Assembly (NCBI RefSeq): GCF_030268085.1
Contig: NZ_BSDE01000008.1
Span: 109,709-173,708 of the forward strand
Direction of reading: 5' to 3'
DNA from: Geothrix limicola
GTDB taxonomy: Bacteria; Acidobacteriota; Holophagae; Holophagales; Holophagaceae
DNA: 64,000 nt
Shown here piece by piece: positions 25,335 to 34,016 of this stretch. The stretch's first letter is position 1. Each line of letters starts with the position of its first letter. Made by a program: the position numbers and the translations under genes. The notes beneath the pieces are model-generated. The model had not been told where the DNA came from. It worked only from the letters and a program-made list of their open reading frames with translations, and did no database searches.

Positions 25335-25886
25335 ATGGATATCAGAAAGCGGCGCTACGCCCTCGTCATCGACTCCCGGAAATGCATCAACTGCAAGGCC
25401 TGCGCGGTGGCCTGCAAGGCCGAGAACGAGGTGGCCGTCGGCAATACCCGGAACTGGATCAACGAGGATCGGCAGGGCGAGTACCCCAAGCTGCGCATCG
25501 ATTTCGAGCCCGAGCAGTGCCATCACTGCGAACATCCCTCCTGCGTCCGCGTGTGCCCCACCGGCGCCTCCTGGCAGCGCAAGGACGGCATTGTGCTCGT
25601 GGCGGCCGACGATTGCATCGGCTGCCGCTACTGCATGATCGCCTGCCCCTATGACGCGCGGTACTTCCAGGAAGAGACTGGCACCGTCGGCAAGTGCACC
25701 CTCTGCTCCCATCGCATCGACAAGGGGAACATTCCGGCCTGCGTGGAGACCTGCCCCTCCAAGGTGCGCGTCTTCGGCGACCTCGAAGATCCCACCAGCC
25801 GCATCCACGAGCTGCTCGCGACGCGGCGCTACCACGTCAAGGAACCTCAAACGGGCAACGGCCCTCAGCTCTATTACCTGCTCTAG
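25335..25886 (+). CDS. Four-cluster ferredoxin subunit (PsrB/PhsB/DmsB-like)
   Basis: 183 residues with 16 cysteines in four [4Fe-4S] motifs: CINCKACAVAC, CHHCEHPSCVRVCP, CIGCRYCMIACP and CTLC...CVETCP. It relays electrons between the membrane anchor and the molybdoenzyme. It carries no Tat signal of its own and would be exported bound to the catalytic subunit. It sits 10 bases after that gene, with its own site GAGGGGTGAACC. Confidence 0.95.
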   Translation: MDIRKRRYALVIDSRKCINCKACAVACKAENEVAVGNTRNWINEDRQGEYPKLRIDFEPEQCHHCEHPSCVRVCPTGASWQRKDGIVLVAADDCIGCRYCMIACPYDARYFQEETGTVGKCTLCSHRIDKGNIPACVETCPSKVRVFGDLEDPTSRIHELLATRRYHVKEPQTGNGPQLYYLL

Positions 25887-25895
25887 GAGGCAGCC

Positions 25896-26876
25896 ATGCA
25901 CGAGTTCAACTGGGGTCTCCTCATCGTCGTCTACCTCTTCCTGGGCGGGCTCTCGGCCGGGCTCTTCTTCGCCGCGGGGCTGGCCAACTACCTGGAGGTG
26001 GATGGCCGTCCCGCCTACCCGCGCATCGCCCAGGTGGGCGCCTGGCTGGCACCCTGGCCCGTGGCCCTCGGCTCGGGCCTGCTCATCCTCGATCTCGGTA
26101 ACTGGTACCGTTTCTACAAACTGTTCATGCACTTCCGCTGGGAAAGCCCCATGTCCATCGGCTCCTGGCTGCTGACCCTCTTCACCGTCCTCGCCTTCGT
26201 CTACGCCTTCGCCTGGCTGCCCGAAGCGGGGCGCCAGAAGCTGTTCAGCAAGGTGCCTCCCGCCTGGAAGCTGGTCCATCGCCTGAACGTGGATCTCTCC
26301 GCCCACCGGAAGACCCTCGCCATGATCGGCTTCCCGCTCTCCATCGGCGTGGGCATCTACACGGGCGTGCTGCTGGGGGCCGTGTCGGCGCGCCCCTTCT
26401 GGAACACCAACCTGGTGGCCCAGATGTTCCTGTTCTCGGCCCTTTCGAGCGGCGCCGCGGCCCTGCTGCTGGTGCTGGCCCTGGACAAGAAACGCCCCGC
26501 GGATCAGCGGGATCTGAAGTTCCTCGTGTGGATGGACGTCATCTTCATCTCCCTGGAACTCTTCATCATCCTCCCCTACCTGATCCACGGACAGCTCTCG
26601 GTACTGGCCGTGAAACAGGCCCTCACGCTCATCCTGGGAGGCCCCTACACCCTGGTGTTCTGGGTCTTCTTCCTGGGTCTCGGTCTGCTGGTGCCCCTCG
26701 GCATCGAGATCTCCGAACTGGCCCCCAGCCTGCTCAAGGGCCAACCTTTCCACGGCGACCGGCGCCTCGCCCTCACCGCCTCGGGACTCGTCCTCATGGG
26801 CGGCTTCCTCCTGCGCTACATCTTCGTCTACGCGGGCCAGCTGAGCAGCTTCCGTCAGGCCGGGGTGCTCCAATGA
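25896..26876 (+). CDS. NrfD/PsrC-type integral membrane quinol subunit
   Basis: 326 residues with eight or so membrane segments (first LLIVVYLFLGGLSAGLFFAAG, shown here as two parts: LLIVVYLFLGG and LSAGLFFAAG). This is the NrfD/PsrC fold, which takes electrons from menaquinol on the periplasmic side. AGGAGG precedes the ATG. With the two preceding genes it makes a complete PsrABC-type complex. The stop is followed by a strong hairpin that covers the ribosome site of the next gene. Confidence 0.93.
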   Translation: MHEFNWGLLIVVYLFLGGLSAGLFFAAGLANYLEVDGRPAYPRIAQVGAWLAPWPVALGSGLLILDLGNWYRFYKLFMHFRWESPMSIGSWLLTLFTVLAFVYAFAWLPEAGRQKLFSKVPPAWKLVHRLNVDLSAHRKTLAMIGFPLSIGVGIYTGVLLGAVSARPFWNTNLVAQMFLFSALSSGAAALLLVLALDKKRPADQRDLKFLVWMDVIFISLELFIILPYLIHGQLSVLAVKQALTLILGGPYTLVFWVFFLGLGLLVPLGIEISELAPSLLKGQPFHGDRRLALTASGLVLMGGFLLRYIFVYAGQLSSFRQAGVLQ

Positions 26877-26886
26877 GGCCATTCGT

Positions 26887-26915
26887 CTCCGAAACCGGCT
26901 TTGCCGGTTTCGGAG
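26887..26915 (+). promoter_or_regulatory. Perfect hairpin covering the torD-like ribosome binding site
   Basis: Thirteen perfect base pairs (CTCCGAAACCGGC / GCCGGTTTCGGAG) with a TTT loop. The right arm ends in CGGAG, which is the likely Shine-Dalgarno of the gene whose ATG is at 26923. When folded, the site is hidden; ribosomes finishing the upstream NrfD-like gene, 11 bases away, may open it. This would tie chaperone output to synthesis of the membrane subunit. There is no T run, so simple termination is less likely. Confidence 0.6.
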
Positions 26916-26922
26916 TGGTGGA

Positions 26923-27537
26923 ATGATGGTGACTTTGCTGGGGATCACCATGCCGCTCGCCCTCCTGGCCGACCTCGCCCAGATCCTCGCCGAAGCCTTC
27001 ATCGAACCGGATGCCGATCTCAGGGAGGATCTGCTGCAGCTGCTGGAAAGCGGCCCCGGCCCCACCCTGGCTGATCCCCTGAAACGCATGACGGCTGAGG
27101 TCATGGGGCCCGAGGATCAGGCCGTGGAATACGCCCGGCTCTTCCTGCATGCCAAAGACACGGACACCGTCCATCTCTTCGAATCCGTCCAGGCCCGTGG
27201 CCATCACATGGCTCCCGAGGTGATCGATCCCATCCGGGCCATCTACGACGAGGCCGACATCAGCCTCCAGGCGGACCTGAACCTGCCTCCGGATCACCTG
27301 GGGCTGGAACTCGCCTGCCTGAGCCACCTGCTCGGCGAATGCCTCGAAGGCGATCTCGCGGAACGTCCGAGGTACCAGAAGCTGGCACGGCGTCTGATCG
27401 GCGAGCACCTGCGACCCCTCCTGGCGCTGGTGCTCGAACAGCTTCCCCAGGTTTCGGCCCATCCCTACTACCTGGCGGCCGCGGAGCTGGCTTCGGCCCT
27501 GCTGCCTGAAACCGAGAAGGCGCTCGCAGAATTCTAG
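26923..27537 (+). CDS. TorD/DmsD-family molybdoenzyme chaperone
   Basis: All-helical protein of 204 residues with the family pattern YARLFLHAKDTDTVHLFESV and PPDHLGLELACLSHLLGE. Such chaperones bind the Tat signal of the catalytic subunit and hold it until the Mo cofactor is inserted. Two ATG codons in tandem (26923, 26926) follow GGAG. It is the last gene of the cytochrome-barrel-PsrABC run, supporting the view that the molybdoenzyme is assembled from this operon. Confidence 0.88.
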   Translation: MMVTLLGITMPLALLADLAQILAEAFIEPDADLREDLLQLLESGPGPTLADPLKRMTAEVMGPEDQAVEYARLFLHAKDTDTVHLFESVQARGHHMAPEVIDPIRAIYDEADISLQADLNLPPDHLGLELACLSHLLGECLEGDLAERPRYQKLARRLIGEHLRPLLALVLEQLPQVSAHPYYLAAAELASALLPETEKALAEF

Positions 27538-27584
27538 GCAAGCCCCTGCTGGACAAAGGCTTGTTCAGCATCCAGCATAAAAAC

Positions 27585-28964
27585 ATGCGCGCCCCCACGA
27601 CCATTCTCCTGGTGGATGACGAGCCGGGCATCCGGCGCTCCCTGGGCGAAGCCCTGAAAGACGAGGGCTACCACGTCGTGAAGGCCGAGCGGGGCGAGCA
27701 GGCCATCGACCTGCTGAACAACCCTGACGGCGAAGGTCTGCAGCTCATGCTGCTGGATGTGTGGCTGCCCGGCCAGGACGGCCTGGAGACGCTGAAGCAG
27801 GCCAAGCAGCTCCGCCCCGACCTGCCCGTCGTGATGATCTCGGGCCATTCCAGCATCGACACGGCCCTGCAGGCCACCAAGCTCGGCGCCTTCGATTTCC
27901 TGGAAAAGCCCATCGACCTCGACCGCCTGCTGCTCGTCGTCGGCAACGCCCTCCGCCAATCCAAGCTGGAGCAGGAGAACCTGCGCCTGCTGGCCGAAGT
28001 GGAAGGCGGCCGCTTCTTCCTGGCGGACAGTCCCGCCATGAAGCGCCTGATGGCCGACGTGGCGCTCGTGGCGCCCACGGAGGGCCGCGTGCTGCTGACC
28101 GGCGAGAACGGCAGCGGCAAGGAGGAGGTGGCCCGCCTCATCCACCTGCAGAGCCCGCGGGCCGGTGCCCCCTTCATCGAAGTGAACTGCGCGGCCATCC
28201 CCGAAGAGCTCATCGAAAGCGAACTGTTCGGCCATCAGCGGGGCGCCTTCACCGGCGCCATGCGCGATCAGAAGGGCAAGTTCCGCGAGGCGGACGGCGG
28301 CACCCTCTTCCTCGACGAGGTGGGCGACATGTCGCTCAAGACCCAGGCCAAGGTGCTGCGCGCCCTCCAGGAGGGCCGCGTGGAGCCCGTGGGCGGGGGC
28401 GGCGCCGTGGGCGTGGACGTGCGCGTCATCACCGCCACCAACAAGGATCTGGCCGGTGAGATCACCCGCGGCCGCTTCCGCGAAGACCTCTACTTCCGCC
28501 TGGCCGTGGTGCCCCTGCGCATCCCGCCCCTGCGCGAGCGTCCCGAGGACATCCTGCCCCTGGCCGAGGCCTTCATCAGCCGCATCGCCCGCCAGTATGG
28601 GCGCCCGCCGCGCCATCTGGGCCCCGAGGCCAAGGACACGCTGCTGCGCCACGACTGGCCCGGCAACGTGCGCGAGCTGAAGAACCTCATGGAGCGCGCC
28701 GTCATCCTGGGCCGCGGCAGCGAGATCGGCCCCCGCGACCTGGGCCCTTTGGCGGCCCGCCACATCGCCGAGCAGGATCCCTTCTCCTTCCCCGAATTCG
28801 CCAACCTGCGCGATGCGAAGGACTGGTTCGAAACCCAGTACCTGCAGCGCGAGATGCGCCTGCAGAACGGCAACATGACCCGCGTCGCCGAGCGCGTGGG
28901 CATGGACCGCTCCAACCTCTACAAGCGCCTCAAGACCCTGGGCATCGAACCCAGGGAGAGCTAG
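27585..28964 (+). CDS. Sigma-54-dependent response regulator (NtrC/NtrX type)
   Basis: 459 residues from ATG 27585; TTG 27561 is an alternative. The receiver domain has D11/D12, phospho-acceptor D58 and K108 (FLEKPID). The AAA+ domain has Walker A GENGSGKE (173-180), the sigma-54 contact loop GAFTGA (220-225), Walker B TLFLDEVGD and arginine-finger region FREDLYFRL. A Fis-type helix-turn-helix closes the protein (MTRVAERVGMDRSNLYKRL). It is probably NtrX-like by overall pattern. No histidine kinase gene is adjacent; a link with the upstream respiratory operon is possible but unproven. Confidence 0.92.
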   Translation: MRAPTTILLVDDEPGIRRSLGEALKDEGYHVVKAERGEQAIDLLNNPDGEGLQLMLLDVWLPGQDGLETLKQAKQLRPDLPVVMISGHSSIDTALQATKLGAFDFLEKPIDLDRLLLVVGNALRQSKLEQENLRLLAEVEGGRFFLADSPAMKRLMADVALVAPTEGRVLLTGENGSGKEEVARLIHLQSPRAGAPFIEVNCAAIPEELIESELFGHQRGAFTGAMRDQKGKFREADGGTLFLDEVGDMSLKTQAKVLRALQEGRVEPVGGGGAVGVDVRVITATNKDLAGEITRGRFREDLYFRLAVVPLRIPPLRERPEDILPLAEAFISRIARQYGRPPRHLGPEAKDTLLRHDWPGNVRELKNLMERAVILGRGSEIGPRDLGPLAARHIAEQDPFSFPEFANLRDAKDWFETQYLQREMRLQNGNMTRVAERVGMDRSNLYKRLKTLGIEPRES

Positions 28965-28976
28965 GCAGGTGCGCCG

Positions 28977-29378
28977 ATGAGCGACAAGAAGTGGTTCAAG
29001 ATCGGCGAAGCGGCGGCCCTCATCGGCGTCGGCCCCAAGGATCTGCGCTACTGGGAAGACGTCATTCCCGACATCAAGCCCCGCCGCAGCAAGGGCAACC
29101 TGCGCTACTACCACGTGGACGAACTGCCGCGCCTGAGGCGCATCAAGGCCTGGCTGGCCGAAGGCCTCACGGTGGCCGATTGCGAGGAGCTGCTGGCCCA
29201 CGGCCACCTGGTGCAACGGCTCGACCTCGGCCTCGATGTCGAGGAGCTGCCCGCCGTCCCCGCGCAAAAGCCCAAGCCCACCATCCCCAGGCTGCTCCGC
29301 ACCAGTTCGGACCTGCAGCCCATCCTCAAATCCGTGCGCGCGCTCTACCAACGGCTCTGCTCCGAACCGAAACCTTGA
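28977..29378 (+). CDS. MerR-family transcriptional regulator
   Basis: 133 residues. The N-terminal winged helix-turn-helix reads FKIGEAAALIGVGPKDLRYW, then SKGNLRYYHVDELPRLRRIK. The effector part is short, without a Cys cluster, so metal sensing is unlikely. It lies 12 bases after the sigma-54 regulator and is followed by tRNA-Pro. Its target is unknown. Confidence 0.85.
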   Translation: MSDKKWFKIGEAAALIGVGPKDLRYWEDVIPDIKPRRSKGNLRYYHVDELPRLRRIKAWLAEGLTVADCEELLAHGHLVQRLDLGLDVEELPAVPAQKPKPTIPRLLRTSSDLQPILKSVRALYQRLCSEPKP

Positions 29379-29413
29379 CCTGGGCCCGCACTCGGTCTAG
29401 AGTCAATAGTTCA

Positions 29414-29490
<77 letters not shown>

Positions 29491-29534
29491 AAACACCAGA
29501 GGGGCCTTCTTCGGAAGGCCCTTCTGGTGTTTTG
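29491..29534. terminator. Strong terminator directly after tRNA-Pro
   Basis: A 20-base-pair stem with one G-T pair around a TTCG tetraloop. It starts AAAACACCAGAGG and ends CTTCTGGTGTTTT, so the 3' arm finishes in a T run. It begins at the base after the tRNA CCA and can work on both strands. Confidence 0.95.
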
Positions 29535-29859
29535 ACCCATCGGATCGAGAGGATTCGATGATGCTCACGCCGAGGCGTGCTCGGTTCGGCTGGCGCAGCC
29601 AGACGCGTTCGAATCCCGCCTGAGTGGGTTCGGTGCCAACCTCGGAGCCGGATCCATCTCCGTCCCGCGAGCGCCCCACCGGCTTTGGTCCAAATGACCT
29701 CGACGAGATCAAAGAGACCGAGTCGCTTGTAGGGATCAAGCCCAGCAGGCATGAGGCCGAAGGCCCATAAAGAAGCTTGCGTAAACTTGGTAATTTGCGA
29801 TAGTTTGAGGTTTCAATTTCGCCCGATTCCCCCGTGGTGCACGCCCAGTGGAGCCTGAT
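29535..29859. other. 325-base spacer before the polysaccharide locus
   Basis: No convincing gene. The left part has tRNA-like pieces: CGAGAGGATTCGA at 29547-29559 is an exact inverted copy of part of the tRNA-Pro T arm (29469-29481), and GCGTTCGAATCCCGCC occurs near 29609. A minus-strand open frame across it and the tRNA is an artefact of the tRNA sequence. From about 29765 the composition turns AT-rich, as expected of a promoter region for wza. Confidence 0.6.
29777..29804 (+). promoter_or_regulatory. Possible sigma-70-type promoter for wza
   Basis: TTGCGT at 29777 and GATAGT at 29799 with a 16-base spacer, inside the AT-rich part of the spacer and 56 bases before the wza start. The match to consensus is partial (3/6 and 4/6), so this is a candidate only. 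Confidence 0.3.
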
Positions 29860-31056
29860 ATGTCCACCCTTCAAGAATCAACGTCGTGTCTTCCACCCGC
29901 TCCCGCCTCGCCTTCCGCTCAGACGGGTGATACCCGGGCGGCGCGGCTTGGATTCGGAACGGCGCTCGGCGCCCTGCTTGTGCTCGGCGCCTGCAACGCA
30001 CCCGGCATGAAGCTGGACGTGAAACCCGGGCGCACCGAGTCCACCACCCACATGGACGGGCTCAACATCACCCTGCACCCCCTCAACAATGAGACCCTGA
30101 CGCGCCAACGCCCCCGCGAACTGGACGCCACGGCCGCGGAACTGCTGCTGAAGGAAAAGGCCCCGGCCTACCGCATCGGGCCCCAGGATGCCCTGCTCGT
30201 CACCGTGTGGGACCACCCCGAGATCACCCTGCCCCTGGGCCAGTTCCGACAGGATGCCTCGTCCGGGATCATCGTGGACGAGACCGGCCAGATCTACTTC
30301 CCCCACGTGGGATCGTTCAAGGTGGATGGCATGACCACCACCGAGGTGCGAGAAGCGCTCACCACGCGGCTTTCCAAGGTGCTGCACAATCCCCAGATCG
30401 ACGTGAAGGTCATCGCCTACCGCTCCCAGAAGATCTATGTCGGCGGCGAGGTCAAGACCCCTGCGGTCTACAACGTCACCGACGTGCCCTTCACGCTCTC
30501 GGAAGCCATCAACCGCGCGGGCGGGTTCACCCCGGCGGCCGATGACAGCCAGCTGCTGCTCACCCGCGGAAACAAGGTGTGGCGGCTGAATTTCCAGGCC
30601 CTCATGACCTCGGGCAACCGGATCGGCCAGATCCTGCTGAAGGACGGCGATTCCCTCACCGTGCCCAACAACCAGGAGAACCCCGTCTACATGATGGGCG
30701 AGCTGGTTCGGCCCGGCTCCATGCCCATGCTCCACGGCAGCCTCTCCCTGGCCCAGGCCATCAATGGCGTGGGCGGCATCCAGGGCGGCAGCGCCGACGC
30801 GCGCTCGATCTACGTCATCCGCCAGGGCAGCTCGCCCAGCGCCGTGGACGTCTACCACCTCGACGCCCGCAATCCCACCGCCATGATCCTGGCGGACCGC
30901 TTCGCGCTCAATGCACGGGACATCGTCTACGTGGATGCCGGAACGCTCGTGCGCTTCAGCCGCGTCATGGGGCTCCTGCTGCCCACGGTCACGGCCGTCA
31001 CCTCCACGGCGGTTTCCGTTGGAGAAACGCACTACTTCATCCATCGTGTGAACTGA
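29860..31056 (+). CDS. wza: Outer-membrane polysaccharide export lipoprotein (Wza family)
   Basis: 398 residues. An unusually long polar leader of about 30 residues precedes a lipoprotein signal with lipobox LGAC (C45). The polysaccharide export domain follows (YRIGPQDALLVTVWDHPEI), then two SLBB domains (YVGGEVKTPAVYNV and YMMGELVRPGSMPMLHG). It forms the outer-membrane exit channel for polymer made by the locus. ATG 29860 has GGAG six bases ahead. First gene of the export operon wza-phosphatase-wzc. Confidence 0.93.
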   Translation: MSTLQESTSCLPPAPASPSAQTGDTRAARLGFGTALGALLVLGACNAPGMKLDVKPGRTESTTHMDGLNITLHPLNNETLTRQRPRELDATAAELLLKEKAPAYRIGPQDALLVTVWDHPEITLPLGQFRQDASSGIIVDETGQIYFPHVGSFKVDGMTTTEVREALTTRLSKVLHNPQIDVKVIAYRSQKIYVGGEVKTPAVYNVTDVPFTLSEAINRAGGFTPAADDSQLLLTRGNKVWRLNFQALMTSGNRIGQILLKDGDSLTVPNNQENPVYMMGELVRPGSMPMLHGSLSLAQAINGVGGIQGGSADARSIYVIRQGSSPSAVDVYHLDARNPTAMILADRFALNARDIVYVDAGTLVRFSRVMGLLLPTVTAVTSTAVSVGETHYFIHRVN

Positions 31057-31117
31057 TCCTTCTGCCGATGCGTCCAAGCCCCTCCCACACACCTTGGGTC
31101 CCCTTCAGGCCAAACCT

Positions 31118-31591
31118 TTGAAATCCACACCGTCGATCCACTCCATCCTCGTCCTTTGCGTGGGGAACCATTGCCGCGCCCCCATCGCCGAAGGGCTTTT
31201 CCGCGCCGCGCTCGCCCCTACCATCCAGGTTTCCTCCGCAGGCCTGAAGGCCCTGGTGGACTGCCCGCCGGCCCCCGAGGCCGCGCGCATCATGAAAGAG
31301 CACGGGCATGACATCTCGGCCCACCGCGGCCGGCAGGTCACGGCTGAGATGGCCCTTGAGGCCGATCTCATCCTCGTCATGGACGCCAGCCAGAAGGAAT
31401 GGTGCACCCAGATCGCGCCCGCGGTCCGGGGCCGGATCTTCCTCCTGGGCCAATGGCTGTCCACTCCCCCGCGCGACATCGAAGACCCCTTCGGCCAGGG
31501 CCCCGAGGCCTTCCGCCGGGCCTATGAGGACATCCGCCGATCCGTATCGGCCTGGCTGCCCCATTTCCATTCCAAGCAAAGGTCGGCATGA
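31118..31591 (+). CDS. wzb: Low-molecular-weight protein tyrosine phosphatase (Wzb-like)
   Basis: 157 residues from a TTG at 31118; TTG 31094 is also open. No ATG is available before the active site. The catalytic loop is LCVGNHCRAP, with nucleophile C14 and R20, and the general acid lies in DIEDPFG. It should remove phosphate from the tyrosine-rich tail of the Wzc kinase encoded by the next gene, whose ATG overlaps its stop (ATGA). Non-ATG start and weak ribosome site suggest low expression. Confidence 0.88.
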   Translation: MKSTPSIHSILVLCVGNHCRAPIAEGLFRAALAPTIQVSSAGLKALVDCPPAPEAARIMKEHGHDISAHRGRQVTAEMALEADLILVMDASQKEWCTQIAPAVRGRIFLLGQWLSTPPRDIEDPFGQGPEAFRRAYEDIRRSVSAWLPHFHSKQRSA

Positions 31592-33891
31592 CTTCCACGC
31601 ACCCGCCCCAGGCCCCGCACCAGACACCCTTCCAATCCGGACTGACCCAGGCCTTTTCCCGCTTGGCGAGAGGGTTTGAAGAATCCCGCGAAATCGACTT
31701 CCATGAGTGGCTGCTGAACCTCTGGATCGGCCGCTACGTGATCCTTGGCAGTGTCCTGGCCTTCGTTCTCCTGGGCGTGTTCTACGCCTGGCGCACCACG
31801 CCCATCTACCAGGCCGAGGCCATGCTCCAGATCGAGCCGCCGAAGCCCGTCCGGGAATCCGACGCGGCCTTCGCCCGCATGGGGAACCTGTTCTCGGCAC
31901 CCTCCGACGCCCTGACGGAAATCGAGATCATCGGCAGCAACATGGTGCTCGGCAGCACCGTGACCGCGCTGAACCTCGATGTCGTCGCCACGCCGGTCCT
32001 CTTCCCCGTCATCGGGGAGGCCATGGTGCGTGGCAAGGCGGATGCACCACTCATGGAGGTGGAGACCTTCGAGCTCCCCGACTACATGCGGGGCCTCGAA
32101 TTCCAGCTGATGGCCCTCCCCGATGGTTCCTTCACCTGGTTCACTCCCGCCGAATCCCCCACCACGGCGAGAAAGCCCGGGGCCACCTTCCCCGCGAACG
32201 CACCTCTGGCCACCGGAAAGGTCGGCGACATGCTCGAGGGAACCTACGGCGGCGAAACCTTGAAGCTGCAGATCCGCCGCATGGTCGCCAAGCCCGGGCA
32301 GAAGTTCCACCTCATGCGCAGGCCCATGCTGGGCGTCATCACGGACCTCCGGAACGATCTGGAAGCAGCTGAAAAGGGCGCGAACCAGCCCGGCCGAGCC
32401 ACCAACCTCCTCGCCCTCACCCTCCGGCAGACCAACCCCTTCCGGGCCGCGGATGTGCTCAACGAAGTCATGAAGCAGTACGTGCTTCAGAACACCGAGC
32501 GCAAGAGCGAGGAGATTGCAGGGACCCTGAAGCTGCTCCAGCAGCAGCTCCCCGAGGTTCACGCCCGCCTGGAGGCCGCCGAGAACCGCCTGAACCACTT
32601 CCGCACCCAGACCGGCGCCGTGGATATCCCGCGGGAGGCGGACCTGGCCCTCCAGCAGAGTTCGAGCCTCGCCGCCCAGATTTCCGCCCTGAAACAGAAG
32701 AAGGAGGAACTGCGCCGGATCTACCAGGAGAACTCGGATGTCGTGGGTACCCTGAACGCGCAAATCGCCAAGCTGGAAGGGGAATCCGCCGTGGTGAACC
32801 AGAAGGTGCGCGCCCTGCCCGGAGCCCAGCAGGAGCTGGTGCGCCTCTCCCGGGATGTGCAGGTCAGCACCGAGCTCTACACGGCCCTCCTGAACAACAT
32901 CCAGCAGCTCCAGATCACCCGGGCCGGCGAAGGACACAACACCCGCATCGTCGATTACGCCATGCCCAGCCTGAAGCCCATCAAGCCCAAAAAGGAAATG
33001 CTCGTGGCCACGTTCTTCGTCGTCGGCTTGTTCGTCGGCGTGGGCATCGTGCTCGGCATGCGCACCCTTCAGAAGGGGATCGAGGATCACCGGATCATCG
33101 AGACCAAACTGGGTCTGCCCGTGTTCGTGACCATCCCCCACAGCAAGGCCCAGCGCCACCACAACAAGGCCCTCACAGAGCGCCATTCCGGCAGCCACCT
33201 CCTCGCGCTCCACGAGCCCGATGATCTCGCGACCGAAAGCCTTCGCAGCCTCCGCACCACGCTGAATTTCTCCATGGGACCCGCGGGCAGCCGCAGCATC
33301 ATGTTCACCGGCCCTTCGCCAAAGATCGGCAAGTCCTTCGTGAGCACCAACTTTTCCGTGGTGCTGGCCCAGGCCGGCCTGCGGGTGCTGCTGGTGGACG
33401 GCGACATGCGCCGCGGCGACCTCCACAAGTATTTCGGTCTCCGCAACCGCCTGGGAGGGCTTTCAGAAGCCATCGCCGGCCTGACGAGCTGGAAGTCCGT
33501 GGTCAACCACACGGAAGTCCCGGGCCTGGACATGATGAGCACCGGCGAGATTCCGTCGAATCCCGCGGAACTGCTCATGTCCCCGGGCTTCGAGGCCTTC
33601 CTCAAGGATGCGGCCACCGAGTATGACTATGTCGTCATCGACGCCCCACCGCTGCTGCCCGTCACCGACGCCACCATCATCGGAGCCAAGGTCGACACGG
33701 TGCTGCTGGTGGCCAAATTCGGCCAGCACTCCATGAACGAGCTGCGCACCTGCCAGAGCCGCGTCGAATCCAGCGGTCTCCCATTGAAGGGCTGCGTCTT
33801 CAACGACATCACCCCGACCGGTCTCGGATACTTCGATCAGCAGTACCGCTATGCCTACCACTACAAGTACGGCAAGGCGGACAATTCCTGA
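31588..33891 (+). CDS. wzc: Polysaccharide co-polymerase / tyrosine autokinase (Wzc family)
   Basis: 767 residues. The N-terminal Wzz domain has TM1 near residues 51-70 and a long periplasmic coiled-coil region (about 290-440). A GNVR-type domain and TM2 (near 473-493) follow, then the cytosolic BY-kinase. Kinase motifs are Walker A GPSPKIGKSF (from residue 575), Walker A' LLVDGDMRRG (D604, D606) and Walker B YVVIDAPP. The C-terminus has six tyrosines (Y748, 753, 755, 757, 759, 761), the autophosphorylation cluster. It sets chain length and couples polymerisation to Wza export. A six-base-pair GC hairpin follows the stop (33896-33913). Confidence 0.96.
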   Translation: MTSTHPPQAPHQTPFQSGLTQAFSRLARGFEESREIDFHEWLLNLWIGRYVILGSVLAFVLLGVFYAWRTTPIYQAEAMLQIEPPKPVRESDAAFARMGNLFSAPSDALTEIEIIGSNMVLGSTVTALNLDVVATPVLFPVIGEAMVRGKADAPLMEVETFELPDYMRGLEFQLMALPDGSFTWFTPAESPTTARKPGATFPANAPLATGKVGDMLEGTYGGETLKLQIRRMVAKPGQKFHLMRRPMLGVITDLRNDLEAAEKGANQPGRATNLLALTLRQTNPFRAADVLNEVMKQYVLQNTERKSEEIAGTLKLLQQQLPEVHARLEAAENRLNHFRTQTGAVDIPREADLALQQSSSLAAQISALKQKKEELRRIYQENSDVVGTLNAQIAKLEGESAVVNQKVRALPGAQQELVRLSRDVQVSTELYTALLNNIQQLQITRAGEGHNTRIVDYAMPSLKPIKPKKEMLVATFFVVGLFVGVGIVLGMRTLQKGIEDHRIIETKLGLPVFVTIPHSKAQRHHNKALTERHSGSHLLALHEPDDLATESLRSLRTTLNFSMGPAGSRSIMFTGPSPKIGKSFVSTNFSVVLAQAGLRVLLVDGDMRRGDLHKYFGLRNRLGGLSEAIAGLTSWKSVVNHTEVPGLDMMSTGEIPSNPAELLMSPGFEAFLKDAATEYDYVVIDAPPLLPVTDATIIGAKVDTVLLVAKFGQHSMNELRTCQSRVESSGLPLKGCVFNDITPTGLGYFDQQYRYAYHYKYGKADNS

Positions 33892-34016
33892 AACAGGCCC
33901 GGATCGGCGGGCCAGCTGAACGGGCATCCCGCAGCGCCCGGCTTCACTTCCTCCCAGGCTAGGCTGGTCTTCAACGCCGTAGCTGCGGCACACTTGCTCC
34001 ACAAGGACGACGGCTC

